Origin: Strongylocentrotus purpuratus
Lineage: Eukaryota; Echinodermata; Echinoidea; Camarodonta; Strongylocentrotidae
Assembly: GCF_000002235.5 (NCBI RefSeq)
Contig: NW_022145594.1
Coordinates: 20,675,390 to 20,739,389 of the forward strand
Length of the DNA: 64,000 nt
Direction: 5' to 3'
The first letter of the stretch is position 1; each line of letters starts with the position of its first letter. Under the pieces are notes generated by a model that saw only the letters and a list, made by a program, of their open reading frames with translations, was not told the DNA's origin and did no database searches. The position numbers were made by a program, and so were the translations under genes. Below are positions 33,490 to 46,186 of this stretch, piece by piece.

Positions 33490-33970
33490 CATTTCGTGTC
33501 GCGCGCCCATGTAATCAGCCTAGAAAATAACACCCCCCCCCCCCCGACTAGAGACCGAGGTCCTTTCAGTCCTAACCTACAGCAACGGGAGTATTTTCGG
33601 GCCCGCGCGATCTGTGTGGTATGATGCGTACAAGGCAGGATGACATGGATGGTTGAAGAAGAAATATATATATTAAAACGGACACAATCTGGACTATCGT
33701 ATTCATATCATGCACTGAGGATATCTTCAAGTATAATGTTTCTCTATTAAGCTGCCATATATGATGAGTTTGGCTCCAAAACATTCTACATTCAGCAGCT
33801 TATGTGACCCTTTATCTGACAAATTAGAAAAGTTGAATTGAATATCTTTGCCCGAATCAGTTTTGCAGTTATTCATTTTGCGAGCCCGCGAATTAATTTA
33901 CAAGGATCACAAATTCTTTTATTTTTACATGTAGTAATAAATTGCTTTAATGGATGCTCTTTAGAGAAAA
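33490..33970 (+). repeat. Duplicated segment, copy 2 (empty sites)
   Basis: Collinear with 23,350-25,815 but without the MITE (only a C run at 33,532-33,545) and without the LINE (ACATTCTACATTCAGC is continuous at 33,781-33,796). Confidence 0.75.
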
Positions 33971-35464
33971 GTATGCCTAATTTTTGTTAACACGTCCATT
34001 GAAAATCAGGATCATTCGCAAGCTATGACTAACGCTAAAAAAAAAGTTTTAAGCCCAATCTTCATTAGACTTGTTATCAATTACAAGTGTCAAACTGCTG
34101 TAACAAAATTGTTCACAGCCAATTGACATATGCAAGGATTACAGTAGCATATAAAATACCATATTTCTACCTTGTCACTGATACGGCGATCCAGGGTCCC
34201 AAATAGAAGCCTGCTGTTATTCGCATTCAGATCATTATGTTTACAAAGTGCAACGGTGCCTATCAATTTTCATATTCTTTTCTTCTTGCTTGCCATTTCG
34301 TTTGCATTGTATGCATGCATATAACGTAAGTTGCTTTTGAAACTGTCAATGCATATCACTGCCAAATGCGCATTAGTTTAAAGTTGGACGCTATGCAACT
34401 CGGTGCCATTTTTATTGCGTCTGAAGCACAAATTATGAGTGGATATTGATTGATTCTTCTTCTTCTTCCAACAAAGTTTTCATTATCAAAGGAGTCTCTA
34501 CGTTATCAACGTTCTTTTGGAATTTATATTACGAAGGTTAGAATAGCAGCTGACGTCTAGCTTGGGTGAGATGATATTGTGTGTCGCTTTTATGGTAAAA
34601 AATGTGGGATTTCAAATACGGAAGTGAGATAAAAATGTAAAAGAAACGAAACGAGTGTATGTTGGTAGACTATGTAGTCTGGTGTATTACTAAGTTTGTG
34701 AGAGGCAGTGTTAAAGGCAAACAGGGGAAGAAAATAAGGTGATTTATTTTTTTGATGGGAATAAAGAGGAGTGAAGCAGTTTATTTTACTTCTATTTTGT
34801 ATGTAGTATGTTATAAATCCCCTCGTTCTCCTCCCCTCACTGCTTTATACCTCTCTTTGTGTGTGTGTGTGTCTCTCTCTCTCTCTCTATCTATCTCTAT
34901 TCCCCCTCGGGTGGATACATGTATGTCTGATTATCAAGATATCATTTTTTACCTTTACATCTTTTATTTTGTCTTCATTGATTTTATTTCTCGAAACTCT
35001 TATCCTTTGTCGTACATGAAATAGAAACCAAGCATTTGTTCATAGTCCTAGTTTATACAAAAAAATATCATAATTATAACAAAGCTTTTAAATCATTTCA
35101 TAAAACGAACATGAATACAACATGATTTATTGTTCATAATTTCACAATGACTATAGGACTAAAACATATCACAATCAGGGAATCAGGAAATGATTACCGC
35201 ACAACATAGTTGTTTCATCCCAAAAAATAAAACAAGAATTGCTTTGTATCTTAAAAAAATAGACTGAATACTTCAAAATGATATATTAATAAATGAGTTT
35301 TATATTTCTCAAAACATTAATATACAAAATTTAAATTATGAGTTTTTCTTAAAACACAATCCACCCCTAACCCCTCTCCCTTCCTCCTCTCCTTCTCCTT
35401 GGACTTATCCCCCTCCCCCTCTCCCCTTCCCCCTTCCCTTCCCCTCCCCTCCCCTTCTACTTGT
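33971..35464. other. Non-coding; microsatellites and a pyrimidine tract
   Basis: GT then TC repeats occur at 34,858-34,900. A strongly pyrimidine-only stretch is listed separately. No gene is recognised. Confidence 0.5.
35360..35460 (+). repeat. ~100-bp polypyrimidine tract
   Basis: Almost all C and T, broken only by GGA at about 35,400-35,403 and a few single purines; 35,411-35,455 is nearly pure CCCCT/CCCTT units with mirror symmetry, a form that can adopt triplex DNA. Confidence 0.75.
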
Positions 35465-36310
35465 GTGAATAGGGAATGCATTCTGGGATAGGTTTCTTTA
35501 CAATATCGAAATGACTTTGTTCCATCTCTACCTCGCTTTTCCTAAAACTACCCAGTTTTCCCATATTTCAGATGTAGGGGAAATTTATTTCTCATCAATG
35601 CCAAATTCCTTTCTTCCAATTCATCTTCTTTGAAACTGCGTTTAATTTCATCTGATTTTTTCATTTGGATGAATATATTTAATTTCGAACAATAATTAAG
35701 AAACAATTAAAAGCGTTGGTATGACCTCCTTTCAATCCAAACAATTTATTTGGGCTTATGAGTTTGGCCTCTATATTGGTCTTACTGAAAAATCGTTGCT
35801 CAAGTTTTGACAATATCATATTTAAATATGGACAGTAACAAAAATATGCCTAATTGTCTCTTCACTGCCGTTACAAAATGTACAATGTTTATCAGCAACT
35901 ATTTGGAATTTCATCATTTTACATTTTCAATATAAAAAGTATTGGTTCAGGTATAATACACGTGGGCTCCATCAACTTTGGTTTAACACTCTTCTTAAAA
36001 ACCGGCCCGAATAGCATTACATAACACATAACATTAAAACTTTAAAATATATTGTATCATTATCAACTTTTGTCGTATTATTATAAAGAGGTTGACATGC
36101 AATATTATCTACAGTGATTTCAATCGGATCTGAAAAGGCAAAAAGCTCCTCTTTCCAAAATGGATTAGGCGTGACAATTATGGCTAATTGTTTGTAATGT
36201 GCGGATCCCATATATAATTGGAGAGAATATTATGAAGGAGGCAACATGAAAAAAAACATATGATAACTAAATTTTTCATCTATTGAGTCAAGGATAAATC
36301 TTCTGATCCA
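35465..36310 (-). mobile_element. C-terminal fragment of an L1/Tx1-like LINE
   Basis: The minus strand reads KWIRRFILDSIDEKFSY, MGSAHYKQLAIIVTPNPFWK, DNIACQPLYNN, and further on KFQIVADKHCTFCNGSEETI with a CxxC zinc-knuckle-like pair. These are characteristic of the region after RT in Tx1/L1 proteins. There are several stops and shifts. It may be the far end of the same minus-strand element whose front lies at 44.1-45.8 kb. Confidence 0.65.
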
Positions 36311-38958
36311 TTGTAAGTGCAAGAGAAACTTCGGGAAGAGTCTTAGACAGTCAAGAGCGCAACAGAGTCATGAACTCATACATGACATTAAGTGTGCATC
36401 AGCAGAAAATCACAAGCTTTTCTTTCGGCTCATCAAGAAGAATCGTGGTACTGATGATGTGCATGTTGTAACTGAATCACTTTGTTAGAAAGATCAGATT
36501 TATGAGGGTGATTCCATTATTGTTGCCTGGAAGGTGTACTTTTCGACCCTGTCAAACGCCGAGTCGTGCTCCTCTTACACCTTCCCTACCACCCTGCCTG
36601 CCACCGAAACTGATGCCTGTAAACTGGGATGCTTTCCAAACTTTGTTCGTTACGACTCTGGCGGGACATTGACGTCTGCTGATCTTGATGCTGTCATCAA
36701 CTGTCTCAAGAAAGGGAAGGCTGGTGGTACAGATGATATCTCTACGGAGTGTATTCAACACCTTGGAGTTACTGCGCGTTGTCTCAACCGTATAGTCTCC
36801 AATGTTTTCCTGAGAAATTCCCACTGCCCACATAATTGTTTAAAGAGGACCTCATCATTCCGCTACACAAGTGGAAGGGGAAAGATGTTTAAATTCCTAA
36901 GAATTACAGAGGCAGTACTTTGACTTCAATACTCTGTAAACTTGTTGAGATATGTCTGAAGCCCTAGTTAGTACATCAATTGAACACCAGTGGTATTCCT
37001 GATGAGCTTCAGATGGGTTTCCAGAAAGGACACTCATGTATGCTAACATATTTGTGCATGTCTAGAACTTATCGCTGAGATTAATGCATTCCACAAGCAT
37101 CCTACCTACATGGCATTTCTTGATGCGTTTGGCACTGTTTGGCATGAGGGGTTGATAGACAAGTTAAGATCATCTGGATTGGAGCCACTGATTTGGGGCA
37201 TGATTCAGTCCCTCTACGTTGGCCTTCAGCGCAGGGTTTTCTGAGATGGCTAGGTGAGTGGCCCTATACCCATAACCCAAGGATTCAGGCAAGGAGGTAT
37301 CTTATCCAAAAGTCTATACACTGTGTTTGTCGACGGGCTCATTAAAGAATTACGTGAGAAAGCTAGCTAGTTTAGGGCTGGGTTGTGTCATCAATGAACG
37401 TTATTCAGGAGTCATTGTTCTGGCTAATGATGTGGTTCTTGTTAGTAACTCTGCCAGTAACCTTCCGGAGATGTTGGAGATCACGTTTGGGTTTGCAAGA
37501 CGATGACGCTATAAGATCACTCCTCCAAAAGTGCTGTGGTAATCAGCAAAGGTGGTAAAGGTACATTCCAAACTTCATGGACTGTTGAAGATGTCACTAT
37601 TGAGGGGAAAGTTTGTCACCTGCATCGGAGTCCAGAAGTCGAGTGTTCGCAGGGATCAAACTAATGAGATCATTGGGAAGGGTCTTCGTACTTTCCATGT
37701 CCTATCAGGAGCTGGTGCTTACTCCAGTGGTGTCATATATTACAATTCTGTCTGCTCATTTGTGGAAGACCTTCTGTATCCCCAGAATGCTTTATGGCTC
37801 CTCAATCTTTAACGTTACTAAGTCACTGTTAACTAAACTGGACCGAACACAATCTCATCTATTCAAAAAGATCCTGGGTGCATGTACCCTTAATTGCTGC
37901 AGATGAAATAGTCTACCTCCTCACGGACCTCGCCCCGATGTCTCATCAAATCGACCTTGATGAGCTCCTACTTCTTGGTCAAATCCTCAATCTTGACAGT
38001 GGAAGGTTTGAATCGCGGACTTTTCCTGCAGCTATCGCCGTGAATGCTCCTTCCATCCAAGCACTCCGATGTATACTGCAGAGATATGATCTTCCTGATC
38101 TTGAGAGTCTGATGTCTAATCCATTTTAAAATATAAAATGGAAGCGATTGATTAAGTTCAAGATTAATGATGTTGGACATGCCAAAACTTTTGCTGTACT
38201 CTCCAAGCCGCCCCCACCGTACTACTTGTAGCTACTTGCTCCCTCTACATAGACAACAATTCCTAACCGGTGCCCGTCAGTCCCCCATGATCCTATTTTG
38301 CTTATGTTAATTGACAGCTGAGTTAATGAGATAACCGCCTGTCAGTGACCACGCTATCCCTCTAATCCCTCCTGGCCAAACTAGTGCAGAGGGGCTCAAG
38401 TTTTGGTCAGGCAAAATACCTCTGGATCCCCAACTACTCTATCCACGACATTCTCCTTCTTACATCATACGGCAAGCTCTTTCGCTGAGGGCTCAACTTA
38501 TCTCCAACACGTATTTGGTTCAGACAAGACTGTGCAAAATCCAAAAGTCAGCTGATCCGTTATACCTCCTGTGCTAGGTTGTTGATGAGTCAGTTGAACA
38601 TTTCATGGCATCCTGTCCGATTCTTCTTCAGTTACGCCATGATTATGTCTCCAAAGTAAATGACTGTCTCCGTGATTTTCTATTGTGTGCATCACAATAT
38701 CACGACTGTGATCCTAGTATGTTTACTAGTGCTACTAAACTCCCACTCGATCCTGTCCTGCCATTGAATACGTATAGATAGAAATCTACTGTCTTTTTAC
38801 ATTACTCTATGTTTATAAAGTGCACGTATCGCGATCGACTGCTATCAGTCCATTGCCTTGATGTTACTCTTTAACTCTTGTGCTCCTGTGACCAGTTTAG
38901 TTATATGTCTTTGCGGCCCATGGTATCGCTGATCTCCTAAATAGCGGAGGGAGAATAA

Positions 38959-38997
<39 letters not shown>

Positions 38998-38998
38998 A
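36311..38998 (+). mobile_element. Heavily decayed non-LTR retrotransposon with GAT tail
   Basis: Fragments in all three frames give LKKGKAGGTDDISTECIQHL (the RT entry motif), NYRGSTLTSILCKLVE, FLDAFGTVWHEGLIDKLRS, a degraded RQGGILSK-like motif, LLLGQILNLDSGRFESRTF, and VDESVEHFMASCP before the end. Many stops and shifts show long inactivity. The 3' end is GCTGATCTCCTAAATAGCGG followed by a GAT repeat (38,960-38,998). A related tail lies at 27.3 kb. Confidence 0.75.
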
Positions 38999-39229
38999 TT
39001 ATCTTAAGAGATTTCATGTAATATGAAAATATGTGTCATTTAACTCCACCATTTTTATTAAAAATAATGGCACATTTGTTTTCTTCTGATTTTGCCACGT
39101 ATTTTATTACCCCATATAAACGAGTAAAAACATCAATTTACCTCTTTAATAATTTGTGAGTTTGGTTCTGGAAGTGATAGAAATATGTAGTTTAATTTGG
39201 GGATAAATAACGATTTCTTAAACTAAAGA
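38999..39229. other. Short non-coding gap between LINEs
   Basis: AT-rich, nothing recognised. Confidence 0.4.
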
Positions 39230-41395
39230 ATTTCAGACCTGTCTCCAATTTGGGATTCTTGTCAAAGATGAAAGAGCTAGCTGTTTCCTCGAGACTGATG
39301 TCTCATCTTGATATCTGTAATCTGCATGAGGAGCTTCAATCAACATATAAAAGACTGCACAACACGGAAACGGCCCTGTTACGAGTGAACAGTGACTTAC
39401 GTAGAGAAATATACAGTAAACGAGGAGTTGTCCCGGTAATGTTGGACCTGAGTGCCGCATTTGACACGTTTGATCATTACTTGACAGATTGCGTTCTGAT
39501 TTCGGCAAATGTGACAAAGTCTTAGAGTGGCTTAAGACCTATCTTTCTGACAGATCTTTCCGTGTTCGATATCCGGTCAATTTTCAGATATACATCCTCT
39601 GAAATATGGTATTCCGCAAGGTTCTGTCCTGGGACCAGTGTTGTTCACGTTGTACGCTAAACCACTAGGAGAAATAATTAGGCGATATGGTATTCAGTAC
39701 CATGTTTATGCTGATGATACCCAGCTGTATTGTAGTTTCGATCCTTTTCGACCGACAGAAACCAATATGACCGATAGAACCAATAGGACCAATAGAAACC
39801 AATACGACCAATAAAAACCAATAGGACCGATAGGACCAATAGGATCAATAGAAACAAATAGGACCAATAAAAACCAATAGGACCGACAGAAACCAAGAGG
39901 ACCAATAGAAACCAACAGCTAAATCTATCTCATGCATATTCATGATTACTTTACACGTTTTCACAGAAACATACATTTATCATAATGTGTTAAATAACTT
40001 ATGACAATGCACATCAATTGTGTGATTTTTATTTTCTTTCGGCAATTAATGACCAATAGATGATTTGTCTGACCATGTTACAATTACATTCACGTTCTAG
40101 CAATATATATATTGATTATAATAATTACTAACCAAGAAACAACATGTATGATTATTATATAGAATAGTACAAGCCTTTAGAAAAATAAAGGATATTATTA
40201 AACTCACTTCAAGTGATCTTTGTGATGGAGTTAATGCAATTGAGACTTGAATATACCCTTTTGGTGGACAGTTGCTAAATTCGATTTTTGATTTATCATT
40301 ATTGATTTACCAAAAGAAGCCAATGGACTATTGAACCACTAAAAACCAATATTCCTATTGGTTTCAGAATATGTGATCGGAACCATTAGAAACCCATAAA
40401 AAGACCAACAGGAACCCATAGAAATAATCTAATGGACCAACAGAAACCCATATAGAAGAAAATATCTAATAGACCAACAGAAACCCATAGAAAACGTGGG
40501 TGGATGTTGGTCCAATATAAGCTTTCTGTTGGTCCATCAGCATTTTTCCTGCGGGTTGGTGTTGGTCCAATAGATATTTTATAATGGTTTCTGATGGTCC
40601 AATAGGCTATCGGATCATATAGGATATTGTATCTCCTAAACTCAGACATCATCTCCCAAATAATATTTCTCTATCTGTATGTAATTCACAAGTTGAGACA
40701 TTCGATCATGTTCGTATCTTAGGGGTGATATTTGATTTTTCGTTGTCCACAAGCAAACACGTGACTGCATTGGGCCAATCTCTGAATTTTCACCTGCACA
40801 ACATTTCTAGAGTGAGGAGATTTTTGACAGATAGAAGAAGTGTGTCATCACGCTGTCCGTTCGCTAGTCCTTAGTCGACTGGACTATTCCAATTCCCTCC
40901 TCATTAGTGCTGCTCGTGTTGTTCTTCGAGCTAGAAGACATGATCATGCATCACCCCTACTTAGACAACTTCATTGGCTACCGGTCGGAAAAAAAGAATA
41001 ATATACAAAACTGATTGTTTGTTTATAAATGTACACATCATGTTGCATCTGAATATTTGTCTTACTTGTTACAATCATTCCGTCACTCCATATATAATCT
41101 TCGCTCAACTACAGACACAACGGCTCTCCATGTGCCTAGAATAAAATCGAAGATAAGTGAGCGAAGTGTTCACTACAGTGGTCCCGTTACATGGAATAGG
41201 TTACCTTGTGAATTACGCTATAGTATGTCAATTGAAGTATTAAAGAAACATCCCAAAATACACTTATTTACATTGTAATTAACTGCATTCCATTTTCAAT
41301 CATACTTTTGTTGAGTTTTAATTCATTGATGTATTTTTTTTTGTAAAGCGCTTTGAAACAAAGAAACAAATCATTATTATTAACGATGGTTACTC
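39230..41395 (+). mobile_element. CR1/L2-like LINE pseudogene split by a GGACCAATAG-rich element
   Basis: The left part has FRPVSNLGFLSKMKELAVSS, VMLDLSAAFDTFDH, GIPQGSVLGPVLFTLYA and YHVYADDTQLYCSF (39,650-39,740). After an insertion the text resumes near 40,640 with SPKLRHHLPNNISLSVC, VRILGVIFDFSLS and RVRRFLTDRRS, and ends with GPVTWNRLPCELRY and a stop at 41,276. Stops and shifts are frequent. The 3' end TTGTAAAGCGCTTTGAAAC with ATTATTATTA (41,343-41,383) is a typical L2-like tail. Confidence 0.8.
39750..40616. mobile_element. Insertion built of GGACCAATAGAAACC-type short repeats
   Basis: About 160 bp at the left (39,750-39,915) consist of 10-20-base variants of GACCAATAGAAACC. The right 310 bp (40,305-40,616) carry related words in both orientations. 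The ends are weak inverted repeats: GACCGACAGAAACCAATA on the left and GACCATCAGAAACCATTA read back from the right. The block interrupts a LINE reading frame, so it is an insertion. No coding potential. Confidence 0.6.
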
Positions 41396-41720
41396 GTCCT
41401 AAGGGGTCTCGTCCTAAGGGGGTCTATGATCTTTTCAACCACTGATTCATTTGACTTTGACTTTCTTTGCTCTTTTCACAATGACCATGTTTAACCCTCT
41501 GTGATAAATGTACCGAACAGTCTATACCTATAGGTACATGAAATAACTTTCACATTTCCAGTTCAATTAAAATTCGTGTACAATTTCTGTTTGAAGAGAC
41601 CTGTCCTTCCTGATCGATAACACTTTTTTGCTATCTTGAGTTTGTTTCAAACAGAAATAAATATTTCAAATCAAATAAATCAAATCAAATTCAAAGTAAG
41701 CAAGTATTTCAAGGGCGCAT
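41396..41720. other. Non-coding, AAATC-type repeat tail
   Basis: TCAAATCAAATAAATCAAATC at about 41,668-41,692 looks like a retroelement tail; nothing else is recognised. Confidence 0.4.
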
Positions 41721-44091
41721 CCCAATAAACAGAACACTAAAAAGTAACCTCTTTTGGGAGTGTATTTTAAGTGATTTTAAAGTATAGTGCCTTTTGAACT
41801 AGATTTAAACGTTATCGACACGTGCCTTCATTTAAACAGAAAAGGTACTCCTGTTCACGTTTTCATCTAACCTAAAAACCACCAGTTTATCACGCGACTG
41901 GAGTAACGTGATTCCACTTACCTCTGTAAATCAAGTGTTTATGACCAAATAACCACTTGACCAAGCAACGAGTTTTTCGTCAGTTAACCGATGGTGGCGA
42001 TAAATACGTAATTATTTGGTATTTTAAGCACCTTTATTGATTGGTTTCACAAGTTATCCAAGGTTGATGGTAATACTCACGTTACTTACACCGGCTAATC
42101 GTCTTATTGTTCTGTCCGTGAATCTCTGGTTATATTCAACTAGTAATTCTGAGGTGTCTTACACACCTCTTTAAAAGGTTTTAAAGTTACCATAAATTTC
42201 TTGGTTATGATCACGTGGCTCAAGCTGATTACTAATCTAAGCTGTGAAAACGTGATATGTAGGTGTGAAAATTAGTAATTATTAAGTGTTTTAAAACACC
42301 TTTTTAAATGGTAGTCAAAGTTGCCATAAGTTCCACGGTGATGATCTCGTGACTCAAACGGATTATTGATCTAAGCTGGTCATACGTGACTTTTAGGTGT
42401 GAAAAATTAGTCATTATTAGGTGTCTTAAAACACCTATTTAAATGGTTTCAAAGTTACCATTACTTTCTTGGTGATGATCTCGTGACTCAAACGGAATAT
42501 TAATCTAAGCAGGGCATACGTGACTTTTAGGTGTGGAAAATTAGTAATTATTAGGTGTCTTAAAACACCTATTTAAATGGAAGTCAAAGTTGCCATAAGT
42601 TCCGCGGTGATGATCTCGTGACTCAAACGGATTATTAATCTTAGCTGGGCATACGTGACTTTTAGGTGTGAAAAATTAGTCATGATTAGGTGTCTTAAAA
42701 CGCATATTTAAATCGTAGTCAAAGTTGCCAGCAGTTCCGCGGTGATGATCGCGTGACTCAAACGGATTATTAATATAAGCTGGGTATTCCGTGTTTTCCA
42801 TGTGTGAAAATGAGTTATTCTTGGGTGTCTTGATGGTTTCACAGTTACCATTTAAGTTCCGTGGTGATAATCCCGTGACTGTTGGCATATTTCTATGTTC
42901 ACCAGTTGATAACTGACTGTTGGCATATTTTCATTGCACCAGTTGATAACTGGAGTGTGCATATTTCCAGTTGCACCAGTTGATGACTGAGCGTTGGCAT
43001 ATTTCGAGTTGACCCAGCTGACACCAATTCATTTGCATATTGAATATGGGGTGCGTGCAGATCTATGTTTTTTAAACAATTTATCCGAATTTACAGCATA
43101 TTTCTTAATTACTGATGATTTAGTTATATGCAGCTCATTTCGAAAATACTACAAATATAAATTACCAGTTATTAGGACATTTCGCTACTTCGTATAAATT
43201 ACATTTAGTTAAACATGAATAAGGGAAACATTAACTGTCAACTAAAATAATTTCAATAAAGTACAAGTATACGAAATTTTTTCGATTAATTCAATTAAGT
43301 AAGTCTACTTATTACCAATGCCCTTACATTGGAAATACAGACGTACCAGTATTGAAGTATTGTTGCTGTTCAACTGGTTGGAAGTTTTACCAAATGGTTC
43401 TAATGGCTCAGCTAGACCAGTTGAATTATAACTGGCCTGGATCAACTGGATCATTTAGCCCATTTCAATTTCCAGGGTTACCAGTTGGCATTAAATGTCC
43501 ATCAACTGGACCAGTTGCAACTAGCTTTCTCTTCTGGGATGTTTGCACCCACCCCCCCCCCCCCCCCCCACCCAACCCCCTCTACACGATGTTCATAAAC
43601 GGGATGAGAACGTCAATATTTTGGTTCATTTATTGTGTAACATTTGCGTAATTATTGGGTTGAACGCGGGTTACAGTAACATACTTCCTCTTCGACGTAA
43701 ATTTCACGTGAATGAAGAACATGATTCATCTCAAGTCAGCCTCGTAATATTCACGTGAATTTTACGCAGATATTTTGACTAAAACTATCACTAATGCTTC
43801 ACGTGTTTCTGTGACGCGATAATTTCGTGTATGAAGATGTAATTTCATAACCAAACAAACACGGGAGTATTAGGTTTACAAACCATGGTCTCCAAGGTAG
43901 GGATAATCACGTTATTATAATGGTGATATTGCAGTGACAACTGCGTGATTTAGTGTACGTTTGTTTTAAGTTACCTAATGCAATAAACGTATTAACACAT
44001 TTACGTAAATGTCCGGTGTTTGAAGAACGTAACTCTCCTCAAGTCGATACCTTGATATTGACGTGATTTTCACGTGATTTTGTTTATTGGG
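41721..44091 (-). mobile_element. 2.4-kb TIR element with internal array (copy 2, inverted)
   Basis: The mirror copy of 4,549-7,214: it begins CCCAATAAACAGAACAC and ends TGTTTATTGGG. Reverse-complemented it follows the first copy from end to end with few changes. It is about 300 bp shorter because the 135-bp array (42,180-42,850) has roughly two fewer monomers. It has landed in a minus-strand L1/Tx1-like remnant: RT sequence with YVDD lies immediately right of its end. Confidence 0.75.
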
Positions 44092-45780
44092 TATTGTAAA
44101 TCTTAACTGGTACAAGCATGTTAAGAGGGTGTCATCTACATATTGCAACAGTTTAAGTGTTTCCCATCCATTCATTATACAATCCAACTAAAAACATTTG
44201 AGTGACGCATCAGGATACTAGGTATTTCACTCACTTACAAAAACAGGTACGGAGACAATGGTTATCCCTGAGGACACCATCTCCCTATTAAAAATCTATA
44301 TGTACAGTGTCCGATAGGTAGGCCACACAAAGAAGCGTTTTTATGAAACAATTTAATCCATTTTTGAAAAGATGGGCTAAACTGAAAGGAATCCAAAACT
44401 TTATAGAGGAATTTATGAGACACAGAAAATCACTAACAAGTATAACATACCAGATAATTAAAGTAATGTTTCGTACAATAAACGAATGGATTCCCCAATA
44501 AAACGACCATTTAAAAAAAAAACCTTTTGATTTTCGTGTATCAAGTATAAGACAAAACCCCATTGAATTTATTAGTTTTTCAACCGGAGGCTGACTTTAT
44601 AAATAATGTTAAGCAAGGGAATTGGGCGCCAGTTTTAAAGTAAATGTCTATACTTGTTCCTTTTTGGAATCAAGGTTATATTTCCCAATATTTGCGATTG
44701 TGATAGGTGTCCTGTCAAATTAGCATGGTTCAATGATTTTATTATGAAATATTTTCCCAAAAGAAACGGTAAAATACTAGAAAGTATGATCACCATCAAA
44801 GTTTCGAAAAATAATTGATCGTTTATGATAAATTCACAATCACCAGCAACTATACAATCGTTTTCATCAAAATCTATTATATCTTTTGCCTAAAGCAAAA
44901 TAGTCTCTTTTATTGTTTCCTTGATTTATAAAATGAAACCCTCGTTTTTTAACAAATAATTATTGAATTTCCAATAACCGGGAGCTCGCTTTATCTCATT
45001 TAAGCTCAGACTAAGACTATAAAAGAAATGGACCGTTCGGTAACACGGCAAAATATCTTTGTAAACTAATGAAAGAAGTTCTGAAGATATCAAAAAGAAG
45101 GCTAACCTGGTTTGTTTAGAAGTGTTTGGTTGACGCAACGTATCTATTATAGCTGGAAATTTAATTCTCCATCATCGCATAAATCTAATTCATTCTTCTT
45201 TTCATGAACCTGTTGTTTTGCTCGGAGGTTGTTAAACATGAGGTAATTACAATGTACCAAAAATGGATACTATATTCCCGTTTCCACAAATAATGGTATG
45301 CGGATTTTCATATTCGTTGGTGAATCAGAGAGAGGTTTAAACCCCCCGGGGATTTAAACCATGGTTTCAAAAACCTAGGAGGGGGTTTAAACCCCCGGGG
45401 GGTTTTGTACCACTGTTGTGAATTCGGGCCATAATGTTTTGAAGATCAGCAACAAAATGTTTTGGATTGTCCGTATTTGGCCCATGATATATCGATGCGA
45501 CTGTAAAATTAGATTGGTAAAGTGTCGAATCTAAGACAACGAACAATCCTACATTGTCTATCATTACCTCATTATATTTACGAGGACCGTGCTTTTCAAA
45601 AGAATAGCTACTCCCCTTGAATTGGACGTATTACAAGATAAAATATGCACCCTGCCCCATTCCCTATAGGCCCTACGTATTTTGTTCTCTATAATGTTAT
45701 CTGGTACAAAATGCGTATCCTCAGTGCAACATATGCAAACGTTTGCTTGTATTTGTCTCATCGGGCAGGTAGTTCCATTA
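44092..45780 (-). mobile_element. Front and RT fragments of an L1/Tx1-like LINE
   Basis: The minus strand starts at about 45,760 with QANVCICCTEDTHFVPDN and SNSRGVAILLKSTV, the APE endonuclease opening (the ETH and SRGVA-I-L motifs), then VASIYHGPNTDNPKHF. Further left GYWKFNNYLLKNEGFI marks the linker before RT, and LLQYVDDTLLTC near 44,140-44,175 is the RT box with YVDD. Many stops, shifts and a large internal loss. The TIR element at 41,721-44,091 cuts it off. Confidence 0.7.
45330..45410. repeat. GTTTAAACC / CCCGGGG inverted words
   Basis: TTTAAACCCC-CCGGGG, GGTTTAAAC and related words form overlapping palindromes over about 80 bases within the decayed LINE. Confidence 0.4.
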
Positions 45781-45893
45781 TGTGAATGGGTAATTTAACT
45801 ATTACAAAATGAAGGGACACATTACATTGTACAATAGGGACACACATTGTTTTTATTGTGCAGAACATACTCTTTTATTGACTTACTTATTGC

Positions 45894-46186
45894 ATGAAAC
45901 TATAAAACCAAAATGCATTTTGTATGCTAACAATTGGAGTACAAAGAATAACAGGTTAATTAAATGCATAAACACCAAAAACACCTGGGGAGGAAGCATT
46001 CATAAATTTGAATAATTTAGTTGATAAACGACTCCGATGAAACTATAAAACCAAAAATTAATTTGCGTTCTGGCAATTGGAGTACGAAGAATGATAGCAG
46101 GTGAATGAAATGCTTCAACAACACAAACACCTGGGAAGTAAGCATCCATAAATGTAAATAATTAAGTTGATAAACGAATCCGCATG
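45894..46186 (+). repeat. Two tandem units of 143 bp
   Basis: Both begin ATGAAACTATAAAACCAAAA (45,894 and 46,037) and end GTTGATAAACGA. Identity is high. Confidence 0.8.

Noticed and set aside
34752..35024. 90-residue hydrophobic frame as a membrane protein
   Set aside because: It is driven by a GT/TC microsatellite and T-rich DNA.
39750..39915. Short regularly repeated GACCAATAG words as a CRISPR-like array
   Set aside because: No constant repeat length or unique spacers; it is a minisatellite-like part of an insertion in a LINE.
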